A stretch of DNA of 23,387 bases from contig JAZNBV010000058.1 of assembly GCA_045587205.1 (NCBI GenBank), positions 1 through 23,387 of the forward strand, written 5' to 3'. Source of the stretch: SIG78 sp045587205 (GTDB taxonomy: Bacteria; Verrucomicrobiota; Lentisphaeria; Victivallales; Victivallaceae). This document shows, one piece after another, positions 1 to 7,166 of this stretch. Made by a program: the position numbers and the translations under genes. A model generated the notes under the pieces. That model had not been told where the DNA came from, made no database searches, and worked only from the letters and a program-made list of their open reading frames with translations. Each line of letters opens with the position of its first letter. Position 1 is the stretch's first letter.

Positions 1-58
1 AATTTAGCACAGTTTGAAGATTTGTCAAATTTTGTTTTCAACTTTTTTCAAACTTTTT

Positions 59-98
59 TGTCAGCTTCGCCCGGAGAGCAACCTCTCATCGGGCGACA
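59..98. other. GC-rich stem-loop upstream edge
   Basis: Bases 68-73 (CGCCCG) pair with 90-95, and 74-78 (GAGAG) pair with 83-87 around a CAAC tetraloop, with a two-base bulge at 88-89. TGT at 59-61 can extend the stem with ACA at 96-98. This gives an 11-bp core hairpin in an otherwise A/T-rich intergenic stretch. No riboswitch or known RNA family is recognised. It sits just before a second hairpin that has a T tract on the plus strand. Confidence 0.5.
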
Positions 99-153
99 GG
101 GCTTTAAATTACACCGGAGTCGCAAAATTGCAAATTTAAACCCCATCTTTTTT
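99..153 (+). terminator. Hairpin with T tract, probable plus-strand terminator
   Basis: GGG plus TTTAAATT (99-101, 103-110) pair with AATTTAAA plus CCC (133-143) with one bulged C. The sequence then runs CAT and six T residues (148-153). The shape is that of an intrinsic terminator for a plus-strand transcript whose gene or RNA begins left of the window. The rest of 1-216 is A/T-rich, holds a weak inverted repeat (164-172 with 195-205) and no credible coding region. Confidence 0.4.
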
Positions 154-216
154 GCATTTTTTAGCGTTTTAGCTCATTTTATGCTCAATTTCGACTAAAA
201 AACGCACCTTGACAAC

Positions 217-1566
217 TCATAAAAGTCTTGCTGCCAGCGCTGCCAATTCACTGCGTTCACTCTTACGCAGCGTGATATGACCGTGAATTTTTTCCTTTTT
301 AAACTGTTCCGCAACCACACTCAAACCGTTGCTTGAGGCATCAAGATAGGGATTATCGATCTGGTGCGGGTCCCCGGTAAGCACCATTTTTGTCCCCTCC
401 CCGGCGCGGCTGATAATAGTTTTCACCTCGTGCGGTGTCAGATTCTGCGCTTCATCGATGATCACAAAGTGCTCCGGAATACTCCGCCCTCTTATATATG
501 TAAGCGCCTCCAGCTGCAGAGTACCTTTATTCATCAGATTACCGACCTGGCGCTCCGGATTTTTCTTTGGATCGTTGTTGGAGCCTTCCAGCAAATACTC
601 AAGATTGTCAAAAATCGGCTGCATCCAGCTCTGTAATTTATCATTTTTTCCGCCGGGCAGATAGCCTATATCGTTACCCAGCGGCACTATCGGACGCGAT
701 ACAAGCAGTTTTTCGTAATTCTTGCGCTCAAAGATTTGAAACAACCCCGCAGCCAGTGCCAGCAGAGTTTTACCGGTCCCTGCTCCACCTACCAGTGTTA
801 CCAGCCGCACCGACGGATCACATAAAAGTTCCAACGCCATATATTGTTCAATATTTCTCGGAGCGATGTGCCCTATATGAAAATCTTCAGCAATATTCAG
901 CGCCTTGAGCAGGCCGCTGCCGTCAGATCTTGCCAATGCGGTGTGTTTGGGGTCGTTTACATTCTGCAGCACCGCAAATTCGTTGGGCAACAACGCTGTA
1001 TCGCGCTTTAACAGTACTTTTTCTTTATGGAACCGGTTGATTTCCTCCGGGCTGACTGTGATGGTCTGGAAACCGGTAAAAAGATGCTCCGGCTCGACCT
1101 TTTCCTGCTCAAAATCGGCAACTTTCAAGCCCAGAATATCCGCTTTCAACCTTAAATTTATATCTTTGGAAACAAAAATCACCGGTTCAGAGAGTTCGGA
1201 TTGCAGATGCAATGCCGCTACCAGTATGCGGTTATCGGCCTTTTCTTTATCCCAGCCGAATGCTTCAAGTTTCCGCCAATGCTGATTTCCCGCATTACCG
1301 GCACTGACGATCCTTAAATTACCGCCGGCGCCGCCGCGGAGATTTTTCATACTTACCCCGTCGCTCAAACGCCCCTGCGCGCGCAGAGCATCCAGAGTCC
1401 GGATCACCCGCCGCGAGTTGCGGCCGAGTTCATCGTGGTTTTTCTTGAACTTATCCAGTTCTTCAATAACCGCCATCGGTATGGCTATATTGTTATCCTG
1501 AAAGGCGTTCAGAGATTGACTGCTGTGCAGAAGCACGTTGGTATCCAATACAAATGTTTTGACCAT
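217..1566 (-). CDS. phoH: PIN domain-PhoH family ATPase
   Basis: The 449-residue protein joins an N-terminal PIN nuclease domain (about residues 1-150) to a C-terminal PhoH P-loop ATPase (about 230-449), the architecture called PhoH2 or YlaK, whose characterised members act as RNA helicase/ribonucleases. PIN acidic residues are visible as D8 (LDTN), E35/E36, D111 and D135 (SKD). The ATPase has Walker A GGAGTGKT at 260-267, Walker B VIIDEAQN around 368-375 and a sensor motif LTGDPHQ near 396-402. Length is normal for the fusion. The ATG start has AAAGGAG eight bases upstream. The gene lies 31 bp downstream of the uracil-DNA glycosylase and is probably co-transcribed with it. No strong terminator is seen after its stop. 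Recognition of the family is secure; the cellular role is less certain. Confidence 0.95.
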   Translation of the reverse strand: MVKTFVLDTNVLLHSSQSLNAFQDNNIAIPMAVIEELDKFKKNHDELGRNSRRVIRTLDALRAQGRLSDGVSMKNLRGGAGGNLRIVSAGNAGNQHWRKLEAFGWDKEKADNRILVAALHLQSELSEPVIFVSKDINLRLKADILGLKVADFEQEKVEPEHLFTGFQTITVSPEEINRFHKEKVLLKRDTALLPNEFAVLQNVNDPKHTALARSDGSGLLKALNIAEDFHIGHIAPRNIEQYMALELLCDPSVRLVTLVGGAGTGKTLLALAAGLFQIFERKNYEKLLVSRPIVPLGNDIGYLPGGKNDKLQSWMQPIFDNLEYLLEGSNNDPKKNPERQVGNLMNKGTLQLEALTYIRGRSIPEHFVIIDEAQNLTPHEVKTIISRAGEGTKMVLTGDPHQIDNPYLDASSNGLSVVAEQFKKEKIHGHITLRKSERSELAALAARLL

Positions 1567-1597
1567 TTTTCAAACTCCTTTCATTACAGCTCAACTG

Positions 1598-2398
1598 TCA
1601 GAGCGGTATATTCAATCTTGCCATTACCAGTTTCAGATCGTGCCACGCCTCGCGCTTGGATTCAGCCTTGCGCAGCAGAAATGCCGGGTGAAATGTGGGC
1701 ATAACGGCAATATTATTGTATTCAAACCACCTTCCCCGGCAGCGGGTTATGCCATCCATTTTCAAAAGGAAACGCAGCGCAGTACCGCCCAGCAGTACAA
1801 TCACTTCCGGCCGGATCAGCTTTATCTGCTGTTCCAGATAGCCGATACAGGCGGCGGCTTCATCATCCGCCGGATTCCGGTTCCCCGGCGGACGGCATTT
1901 TACTATATTTGCTATATAGACATCTTCTCTTGACAAATGCATTGCATTGATCATTTTATCCAGCAGCTGCCCGGCGGGGCCGACAAAAGGTCTGCCGCTG
2001 GCATCTTCTTCAGCACCGGGGCCTTCGCCGATAAACATCAGACGCGCATTCTGATTGCCTTCGCCGAAAACCGCATTGCTCCGGTTATTGCACAGCGGGC
2101 AGTTACGGCAATTAATCACCGCCTGATACAGTCCTGCCCAATCCTGCGGAATATCACGGCATATACCAGTTACCGGCTCCGGCGCGTCCTGAACTGCGGG
2201 CATTGAGGGCGGTTCCTGAAAATATGTTTCCTGCACTGCGGCGATATTCTCAACCGGCGCAACCGCTTCCTGCGGAGAATCCGGCACCGCTTTTTCCACG
2301 CAGTTCATAAATTTCTGCCACTCGTCACCGGCAACCCGCACTCCGCGCCGGGCTCCGTCACGCTGAACAGCGGCAGTCAAATCATCAAAAAAATCCAT
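1598..2398 (-). CDS. Type-4 uracil-DNA glycosylase (4Fe-4S)
   Basis: The 266-residue protein removes uracil from DNA as the first step of base excision repair. The family-4 signature is clear: GEGPGAEED near residues 124-131, GRPFVGPAGQLLD following, and the HPAF motif with H237 near the C-terminus. The iron-sulfur cluster ligands are probably C97, C100, C168 and C184; C103 is an extra cysteine. The first 85 residues or so are a variable, Pro/Ala/Glu-rich extension not found in minimal family-4 enzymes, which are near 200 residues. I chose the ATG at 2398 because AAAGGA lies seven bases upstream; the in-frame ATG at 2404 would leave only one base between the ribosome site and the start. It is first in a two-gene unit with the PhoH gene. 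Confidence 0.93.
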   Translation of the reverse strand: MDFFDDLTAAVQRDGARRGVRVAGDEWQKFMNCVEKAVPDSPQEAVAPVENIAAVQETYFQEPPSMPAVQDAPEPVTGICRDIPQDWAGLYQAVINCRNCPLCNNRSNAVFGEGNQNARLMFIGEGPGAEEDASGRPFVGPAGQLLDKMINAMHLSREDVYIANIVKCRPPGNRNPADDEAAACIGYLEQQIKLIRPEVIVLLGGTALRFLLKMDGITRCRGRWFEYNNIAVMPTFHPAFLLRKAESKREAWHDLKLVMARLNIPL

Positions 2399-2419
2399 TT
2401 TCATATCCTTTCAGTGGAT

Positions 2420-2447
2420 AATATAACCGTTTTTTGGTACGGTGCAA
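2420..2447 (-). promoter_or_regulatory. Putative promoter of the glycosylase-phoH unit
   Basis: On the minus strand TTGCAC (2442-2447) is separated by 16 bp from TATATT (2420-2425). The predicted start point would leave a leader of only about 15 bases that still contains the AAAGGA ribosome site. This is a motif match only. Confidence 0.35.
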
Positions 2448-2476
2448 GCCAAATAGCTGAAAAAATACTTGCTTAA

Positions 2477-2512
2477 TTGGAATAATGTGGTATCTTATAT
2501 ATATAGTATAAT
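2477..2512 (+). promoter_or_regulatory. Putative argG promoter
   Basis: TTGGAA (2477-2482) is followed after 17 bp by TATATA (2500-2505). A perfect TATAAT also lies at 2507-2512 but without a good -35 at the right distance. The stretch is very A/T-rich, so several overlapping -10 choices exist. Confidence 0.35.
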
Positions 2513-2560
2513 AAAAACGGCATAAAAAATCCGTTGTTTTCACTAAAAGGAGATAAAGCT

Positions 2561-3763
2561 ATGAAAGTGGTAGTCGCGTATTCCGGCGGTCTTGACACCT
2601 CGGTTATCGTGAAGTGGGTCAAAGAAACCTATAATGCTGAAGTTATCTGCTATTGTGCAGACGTCGGTCAGCAGGAAGAACTTGACGGTCTTGAAGCCAA
2701 AGCCATCGCCACCGGTGCCAGCAAGTGCATCATTGATGACCTCAACGAAGAATTCGCCAAAGACTTCATCTTCCCGATGCTTCAGGGTGAAGCTATTTAT
2801 GAAAACAATTACCTCTTGGGTACTTCGATCGCCCGTCCGCTTATCGCCAAGCGTCTGGTGGAAGTAGCCAAAGCCGAAGGCGCCGACGCCATCTGCCACG
2901 GTGCCACCGGCAAGGGCAACGACCAGGTGCGTTTTGAACTCAATGCCAACGCCATCGACCCCTCGATCAAGATCATTGCCGCCTGGAGAGACCCCAACTG
3001 GCACTTCACCGGCCGTCTGGATATGATCGAATATGCCAAAAAGCACAATATCCCGGTCAGCGTTTCTGCCAAGAAGCCTTACAGTATGGACCGCAATTTG
3101 CTGCACATCAGTTTTGAAGGCGGTATTCTGGAAGACCCCTGGCAGGAATTCCCCGAAGATATCGCGGTTATGACTGAACCGCTTTCCAAGGCTGCCGATA
3201 CAGCAGATGATGTGATCATCACCTTTGAAAAGGGTATCCCGGTCAAGATCGACGGTGTGGAATACTCGCCTGCCAATATTATGCGCAAACTTAACGAAAT
3301 GGGTAAAAAGCACGCGGTCGGCAGAGTCGATATCGTGGAAAACCGTTTTGTGGGTATGAAGAGCCGCGGCGTATATGAAACTCCTGCGGGTACCATCATT
3401 GCCAAAGCCCACCGCGGTTTGGAAGAAATCACCCTTGACCGCGAAGTTATGCACCTGCGCGACAGTTTGATCCCCCGCTATGCGGATATGATCTATAACG
3501 GTTTCTGGTTTGCTCCGGAACGCGAAATGCTGCAGGTTATGATCACTGAAAGCCAGAAGTTTGTCACCGGTGATGTCCGGGTCAAGCTCTTCAAAGGCTC
3601 CTGCTATGTTACCGGCCGCCGCAGCGAATACAGCCTCTATGATGACGATATTGCCAGCTTTGAGGATGCCAACTGCTACGACCACAAAGATGCCGCCGGT
3701 TTCATCAAGCTCAACGCACTGCGTCTGCGCGTGCGTGCCAAGAGCAAACAGCGCGCTTACTGA
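2561..3763 (+). CDS. argG: Argininosuccinate synthase
   Basis: The 400-residue enzyme joins citrulline and aspartate with ATP to give argininosuccinate, the next-to-last step of arginine synthesis in the cytoplasm. The ATP-binding AYSGGLDTS motif is at residues 6-14. The family segments GATGKGNDQVRFE and the substrate-binding stretch KPYSMDRNLLHIS are both present, and the length is that of the family. The start is the ATG at 2561, preceded by AAAGGAG; an in-frame TTG at 2534 would add residues before the conserved N-terminal strand and has no ribosome site. argH is not adjacent. By eye, this gene prefers AAG, ATC and AAC codons more than its neighbours do, as expected for a well-expressed gene. 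It ends with TGA and is followed by an intrinsic terminator. Confidence 0.98.
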   Translation: MKVVVAYSGGLDTSVIVKWVKETYNAEVICYCADVGQQEELDGLEAKAIATGASKCIIDDLNEEFAKDFIFPMLQGEAIYENNYLLGTSIARPLIAKRLVEVAKAEGADAICHGATGKGNDQVRFELNANAIDPSIKIIAAWRDPNWHFTGRLDMIEYAKKHNIPVSVSAKKPYSMDRNLLHISFEGGILEDPWQEFPEDIAVMTEPLSKAADTADDVIITFEKGIPVKIDGVEYSPANIMRKLNEMGKKHAVGRVDIVENRFVGMKSRGVYETPAGTIIAKAHRGLEEITLDREVMHLRDSLIPRYADMIYNGFWFAPEREMLQVMITESQKFVTGDVRVKLFKGSCYVTGRRSEYSLYDDDIASFEDANCYDHKDAAGFIKLNALRLRVRAKSKQRAY

Positions 3764-3793
3764 TAACGCACGGGCTTGTTCCGCAACAAAAAT

Positions 3794-3840
3794 ACGGAGA
3801 TCGCGGTCGGTTTTATACAGAACGCATCTCCGTTTTTTTT
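3794..3840 (+). terminator. Intrinsic terminator of argG
   Basis: ACGGAGAT (3794-3801) pairs with ATCTCCGT (3826-3833). The stem continues inward with GCG/CGC after one bulge. The last T of the stem begins a run of eight T residues (3833-3840). The lipoprotein gene starts 20 bp further on. Confidence 0.8.
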
Positions 3841-3859
3841 AATTAAAAGGACAAGCTCT

Positions 3860-4303
3860 ATGAAAAGGTTGTTTCTGTTCGGCGCCATTCTGCTTTTAAA
3901 TGGCTGTGTATCCGGAGTTTACCACGGCAGCAGTTTTCCGGCAACGGATTCACTGCAAACCTGGCAGTTTGACCAACCCATACCCGCCGGATACAGAATC
4001 ATCGGCAGGGGCCGGGCGTGGGGGGAATTCTCCGGGACTTCGCCGGAAGAGCTGAAGAAAAAACTGTACCGTATGGGATTGCAGCACGGCGCAGATGCAA
4101 TGAAGATCATCGGCAGCCGGATCGTCCGCAGCACTTACGCAGTAAATACCGAACCGTATGATTTTTTTGAAGCCACCGATGCGCCGGATCAGCTGGAAAC
4201 TGAAATAGCGATCTACCAGACCGTAAGCTCCGATCCCAACGCTGGTGACACCGGATATACCAGAATAATGTATGCAGAATTTCTGAAAAAGAGTTCACAC
4301 TGA
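3860..4303 (+). CDS. Small predicted lipoprotein
   Basis: The 147-residue protein starts with a lipoprotein signal: MKRL, a hydrophobic run and a LLNGC lipobox with the cysteine near residue 17, so it is probably anchored to a membrane. The mature part has no family I can name with certainty. The segment LKKKLYRMGLQHGADAMKI resembles the helix-then-GADA pattern of small DUF4156/YbjQ-like proteins, which is only a hint. The ATG at 3860 follows AAAAGGA; an open frame reaching back to 3776 runs through the argG terminator and is not the real start. The gene is three bases from the next gene and probably forms a unit with the amidohydrolase and the GH36-like gene. Confidence 0.8.
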   Translation: MKRLFLFGAILLLNGCVSGVYHGSSFPATDSLQTWQFDQPIPAGYRIIGRGRAWGEFSGTSPEELKKKLYRMGLQHGADAMKIIGSRIVRSTYAVNTEPYDFFEATDAPDQLETEIAIYQTVSSDPNAGDTGYTRIMYAEFLKKSSH

Positions 4304-4306
4304 TTT

Positions 4307-5098
4307 ATGATTATAGATTTCCACACCCATTTTTACCCTGCCAAGATCGTGGAACGGGCGCTTGCCACCGCCCGCGAAAAGGCAAATCTGGAACCCGCGC
4401 TCAACGGCACGCGCGAAAATTTAGTTGAGTCAATGCAGCAGTCAGGAGTCGATTTGTCAGTCGGCTTGCCGCTGGTGACCCAGCCGGGGCGGGGCATAAG
4501 TTTGAACGAATGGGCAAAAGAAAATGATACCGAACCGCTGATTATGCTCGGGTCGGTGCATCCGCGGGATGCCGAATTTGCCGAAACATTGGATCTGGCA
4601 AGTGGTTTGGGTTTTCCGGGGATCAAGGTGCATCCCGAATACCAGAATTTCAGTTTTGACGAAACGGAACTGGATCAAGTCTGGCGGAGGATCGCCGAAT
4701 TGGATATGTTTTTGATAACCCACGCGGGGGAAGATGCGGGATTTGCTCCGCCGTTTCACAGCGATCCTGCCAGTTTACGGCGCCTGCACGAGCGGGTTCC
4801 CGAACTCAAACTGGTGCTGGCGCACGGCGGATCGTGGAAAATGTGGGATGCGGTAAAGGAGTATTTGACAGATTTGGATAATGTGTGGTTCGATCTGGCA
4901 TTTGTCGGCGAAGTGCTGCCGAAAGAGGAGTACAAAGATCTGGTGCTGACTCTGGGGATTGATAAATGCCTGTTCGGTACTGACAGTCCGTGGTGCGATC
5001 AGAGCCGCGCGCTGGAATTGCTGCACGATCTTGAATTGGGCAGTGCCGCCGAAGCAGCCATACACGCCAATAATGCTTCGTTTTTGCTGAAGCTGTAA
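4307..5098 (+). CDS. Amidohydrolase-related metal-dependent hydrolase
   Basis: The 263-residue protein is a TIM-barrel hydrolase of the amidohydrolase-2 type (PF04909-like). Metal-site candidates are visible in order: H6 and H8 (DFHTHFYP), H109 (IKVHPE), H139 (THAGED), H173 (LAHGG) and D226 (FGTDSPW). Members hydrolyse or decarboxylate small organic substrates; the substrate cannot be read from the sequence. The ATG at 4307 begins directly at the first barrel strand, so no longer N-terminus is expected. There is no strong ribosome site and only three bases separate it from the lipoprotein stop, which suggests translational coupling. The next gene follows after 29 bp on the same strand. Confidence 0.88.
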   Translation: MIIDFHTHFYPAKIVERALATAREKANLEPALNGTRENLVESMQQSGVDLSVGLPLVTQPGRGISLNEWAKENDTEPLIMLGSVHPRDAEFAETLDLASGLGFPGIKVHPEYQNFSFDETELDQVWRRIAELDMFLITHAGEDAGFAPPFHSDPASLRRLHERVPELKLVLAHGGSWKMWDAVKEYLTDLDNVWFDLAFVGEVLPKEEYKDLVLTLGIDKCLFGTDSPWCDQSRALELLHDLELGSAAEAAIHANNASFLLKL

Positions 5099-5127
5099 AT
5101 AAACTTAATTTTATAGCAGGAGATGTT

Positions 5128-7095
5128 ATGCAGGATTTTTCGTTTGAAGATATACGTTTTGAGTGGTCGGCAAATACCTTGACCATTTCCAACATCCGCC
5201 TGCAGCGGGTCATTGATTTCAGCGCAGGCTTGCCCAGAACTGTATATTTTGCCGTTGACGATACGGTTTTGTCAGAAAATAACGCGCAATTTGACTTCCG
5301 CATAGCAGGCTTCCCTGCCCCCGGCAATAAAACATTCCCAACTGACTATAAAAGCGAAAAAGTGGATTTTTCCCTTTTACATCTTCCTGACGGCAAAGGA
5401 GCCAAAGCCACGGTCACGATCGTTGAAAATATGTTTCAGCAAAAAGTGCAGATAAGTTACATACTTTACCCTGCTTTGCCGGTAATGGCGATCGAAAGCT
5501 CAATCGAATCCGCCGTGACCCCGATGATTTTTTACCACGCGCGCCACACGGCAGAGAATTTTCACTGCAACGATCAGACGATCGGCACCTTGACCATTTG
5601 CGACCAGCTGCAGCTGATCGGTTTTACCGCGCAAAAAAGCGTGGAGTTTCAGCTGCGCACCGATTACAACGATGAACCGGTGCTGGAACACGCCATTGTT
5701 CCGGGTAAAGAGATCTACGGCAATATACTTTTGGCGCAAAACTGCAGCGGCAAAAGTTTCTTTTATCTGCAGGAAGCGCCGCCCAGCAGTGAACGGCGGG
5801 GCAATGAACCGGGGGATTTTCTCGTTAAAGATGATCTCTTTTCCTCATTGGGCAGCGGCATAATGCCCTGCGACATCACTCCCGGCAGAACCTTGAAAAC
5901 CAACCGCGTCATTTGCGGATTTTCTGCTGACGGAGATGCACAAAAATTGATCAAAGAGTATCTGTACGCCAGACAACCTGAAACACTGAAAGTTGCCGGT
6001 CAGATCACAGTCAACCCCTGGGGATGCGGCAGATTTCCTCAACTGGTCAGCGAAGATTTTTTGAAAAAAGAGATCGCTGCCGCCGCACAACTCAATGCCG
6101 ACACCTACCAGATCGACGATGGTTACGAACACGGCTTGCTGGTGAATCTGCAAGTATATAACCACAAACTTGACCGCAATTTCTGGAAAACCCGCCCCGA
6201 TCTGCTGCCAAATGATTTCAAGCCGCTGATCGAACTGGCAAAAGCTAACAACATTGCGCTCTCGCTCTGGTTCGCGCCTTCGTGCAACTGCGAATACCGC
6301 GATTGGGAAGAAAGCGCAAATATCCTGCTGGAACACTATAAAAACAACAATTTTTGCAGTTTCAAACTGGATGCGGTGATTTTCAACTCTTACACTGCCG
6401 AAGAAAATTTCGGCAAACTCCTGGATGCGCTTTATCATAAATCCAACGGCAATATCACGGTCAATTTGGATGTCACCAGCGGCGTGCGGGGCGGCATTTA
6501 TAAATTTGCTGAATACGGGCTGCTCTTTCTGGAAAACCGCTACTGCTGCCACCGCTGGGTACGGCATCCTTATCACCCGGAAAATACGCTGGATAATCTC
6601 TGGAATCTGGCAAAATATACCCGAATCCAGAATTTGCAGATCGAAGTACCCAACCCCGGCGACTGCAATAATGAGTGTTACACTGAACGCTCGCTGCCGC
6701 TGCCCACAGCGTACCCCGCTGAATATTGGGCAATGGTGACATTTTTTGCCAGTCCGCTGTTGTGGATGGCGCCGTCGCAGGTTTCAGAAAAAGATGCCAA
6801 CGCCATCGGCGAAGTTATGCAAATGTACCGCCAGTATCGCGCAGAGTGGAAAAATGCACTCATTTCTCCGGTGGGCAGCCGACCCGACGGAGCGGCGATC
6901 ACAGGTTTTTACGCCGACAGCGGCTATTTGCTGATTTTCCGCGAAATCAATGCGCCTGAATCAGCAATACTTGATCTGCCGGAATACAGCCGCGCAGAAT
7001 TGATTTACAGCAATAATCCCGCGAAACTTGACAATAACCGCAAAGCGACATTCGCCAGCCCCGGTACTGCGGCATTGTTTAAGCTGTACAAGTAA
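5128..7095 (+). CDS. GH36/alpha-galactosidase-like glycosidase, atypical
   Basis: The 655-residue protein has an N-terminal beta-sandwich-like region (about 1-290), a TIM-barrel region (about 290-580) and a small C-terminal beta domain, as in clan GH-D alpha-galactosidases. Barrel signatures are YQIDDGYE at 327-334, LSLWFAPS and FKLD at 412-415, where D415 aligns with the GH36 nucleophile. In the region that normally holds the acid/base Asp, this protein reads FLENR (467-471), so that residue is not plainly conserved. There is no signal peptide, so it is probably cytoplasmic. AGGAG precedes the ATG by seven bases. It is third in a unit with a lipoprotein and an amidohydrolase. Assignment to the GH36-like superfamily is good; activity on alpha-galactosides is not established. 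Confidence 0.8.
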   Translation: MQDFSFEDIRFEWSANTLTISNIRLQRVIDFSAGLPRTVYFAVDDTVLSENNAQFDFRIAGFPAPGNKTFPTDYKSEKVDFSLLHLPDGKGAKATVTIVENMFQQKVQISYILYPALPVMAIESSIESAVTPMIFYHARHTAENFHCNDQTIGTLTICDQLQLIGFTAQKSVEFQLRTDYNDEPVLEHAIVPGKEIYGNILLAQNCSGKSFFYLQEAPPSSERRGNEPGDFLVKDDLFSSLGSGIMPCDITPGRTLKTNRVICGFSADGDAQKLIKEYLYARQPETLKVAGQITVNPWGCGRFPQLVSEDFLKKEIAAAAQLNADTYQIDDGYEHGLLVNLQVYNHKLDRNFWKTRPDLLPNDFKPLIELAKANNIALSLWFAPSCNCEYRDWEESANILLEHYKNNNFCSFKLDAVIFNSYTAEENFGKLLDALYHKSNGNITVNLDVTSGVRGGIYKFAEYGLLFLENRYCCHRWVRHPYHPENTLDNLWNLAKYTRIQNLQIEVPNPGDCNNECYTERSLPLPTAYPAEYWAMVTFFASPLLWMAPSQVSEKDANAIGEVMQMYRQYRAEWKNALISPVGSRPDGAAITGFYADSGYLLIFREINAPESAILDLPEYSRAELIYSNNPAKLDNNRKATFASPGTAALFKLYK

Positions 7096-7110
7096 AATTT
7101 TATACTTGTA
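7087..7110. repeat. Palindrome overlapping stop and promoter
   Basis: TACAAGTA (7087-7094) and TACTTGTA (7103-7110) form a perfect 8-bp inverted repeat around an A/T loop. It includes the stop codon of the GH36-like gene and overlaps the -35 of the next promoter. It could be a weak terminator or an operator. Confidence 0.4.
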
Positions 7111-7134
7111 TTTACCCGCCATCGGAGTTATATT
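7106..7134 (+). promoter_or_regulatory. Putative promoter of the peptidase-acetyltransferase gene
   Basis: TTGTAT (7106-7111) and TATATT (7129-7134) are 17 bp apart, and the gene start lies about 30 bp downstream. The spacing is ideal and the -10 matches those seen at other starts in this window. Confidence 0.5.
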
Positions 7135-7166
7135 ATTCAAAACAGATTTTTACGGAGAAATTATTT

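Noticed and set aside
2543..3685. Minus-strand open frame of 380 codons across argG
   Set aside because: It is the antisense shadow of a highly conserved enzyme gene with biased codon use; its translation has no recognisable motif.
3776..3859. N-terminal extension of the lipoprotein
   Set aside because: It would read through the argG terminator and hide the lipoprotein signal sequence; the ATG at 3860 has a ribosome site.
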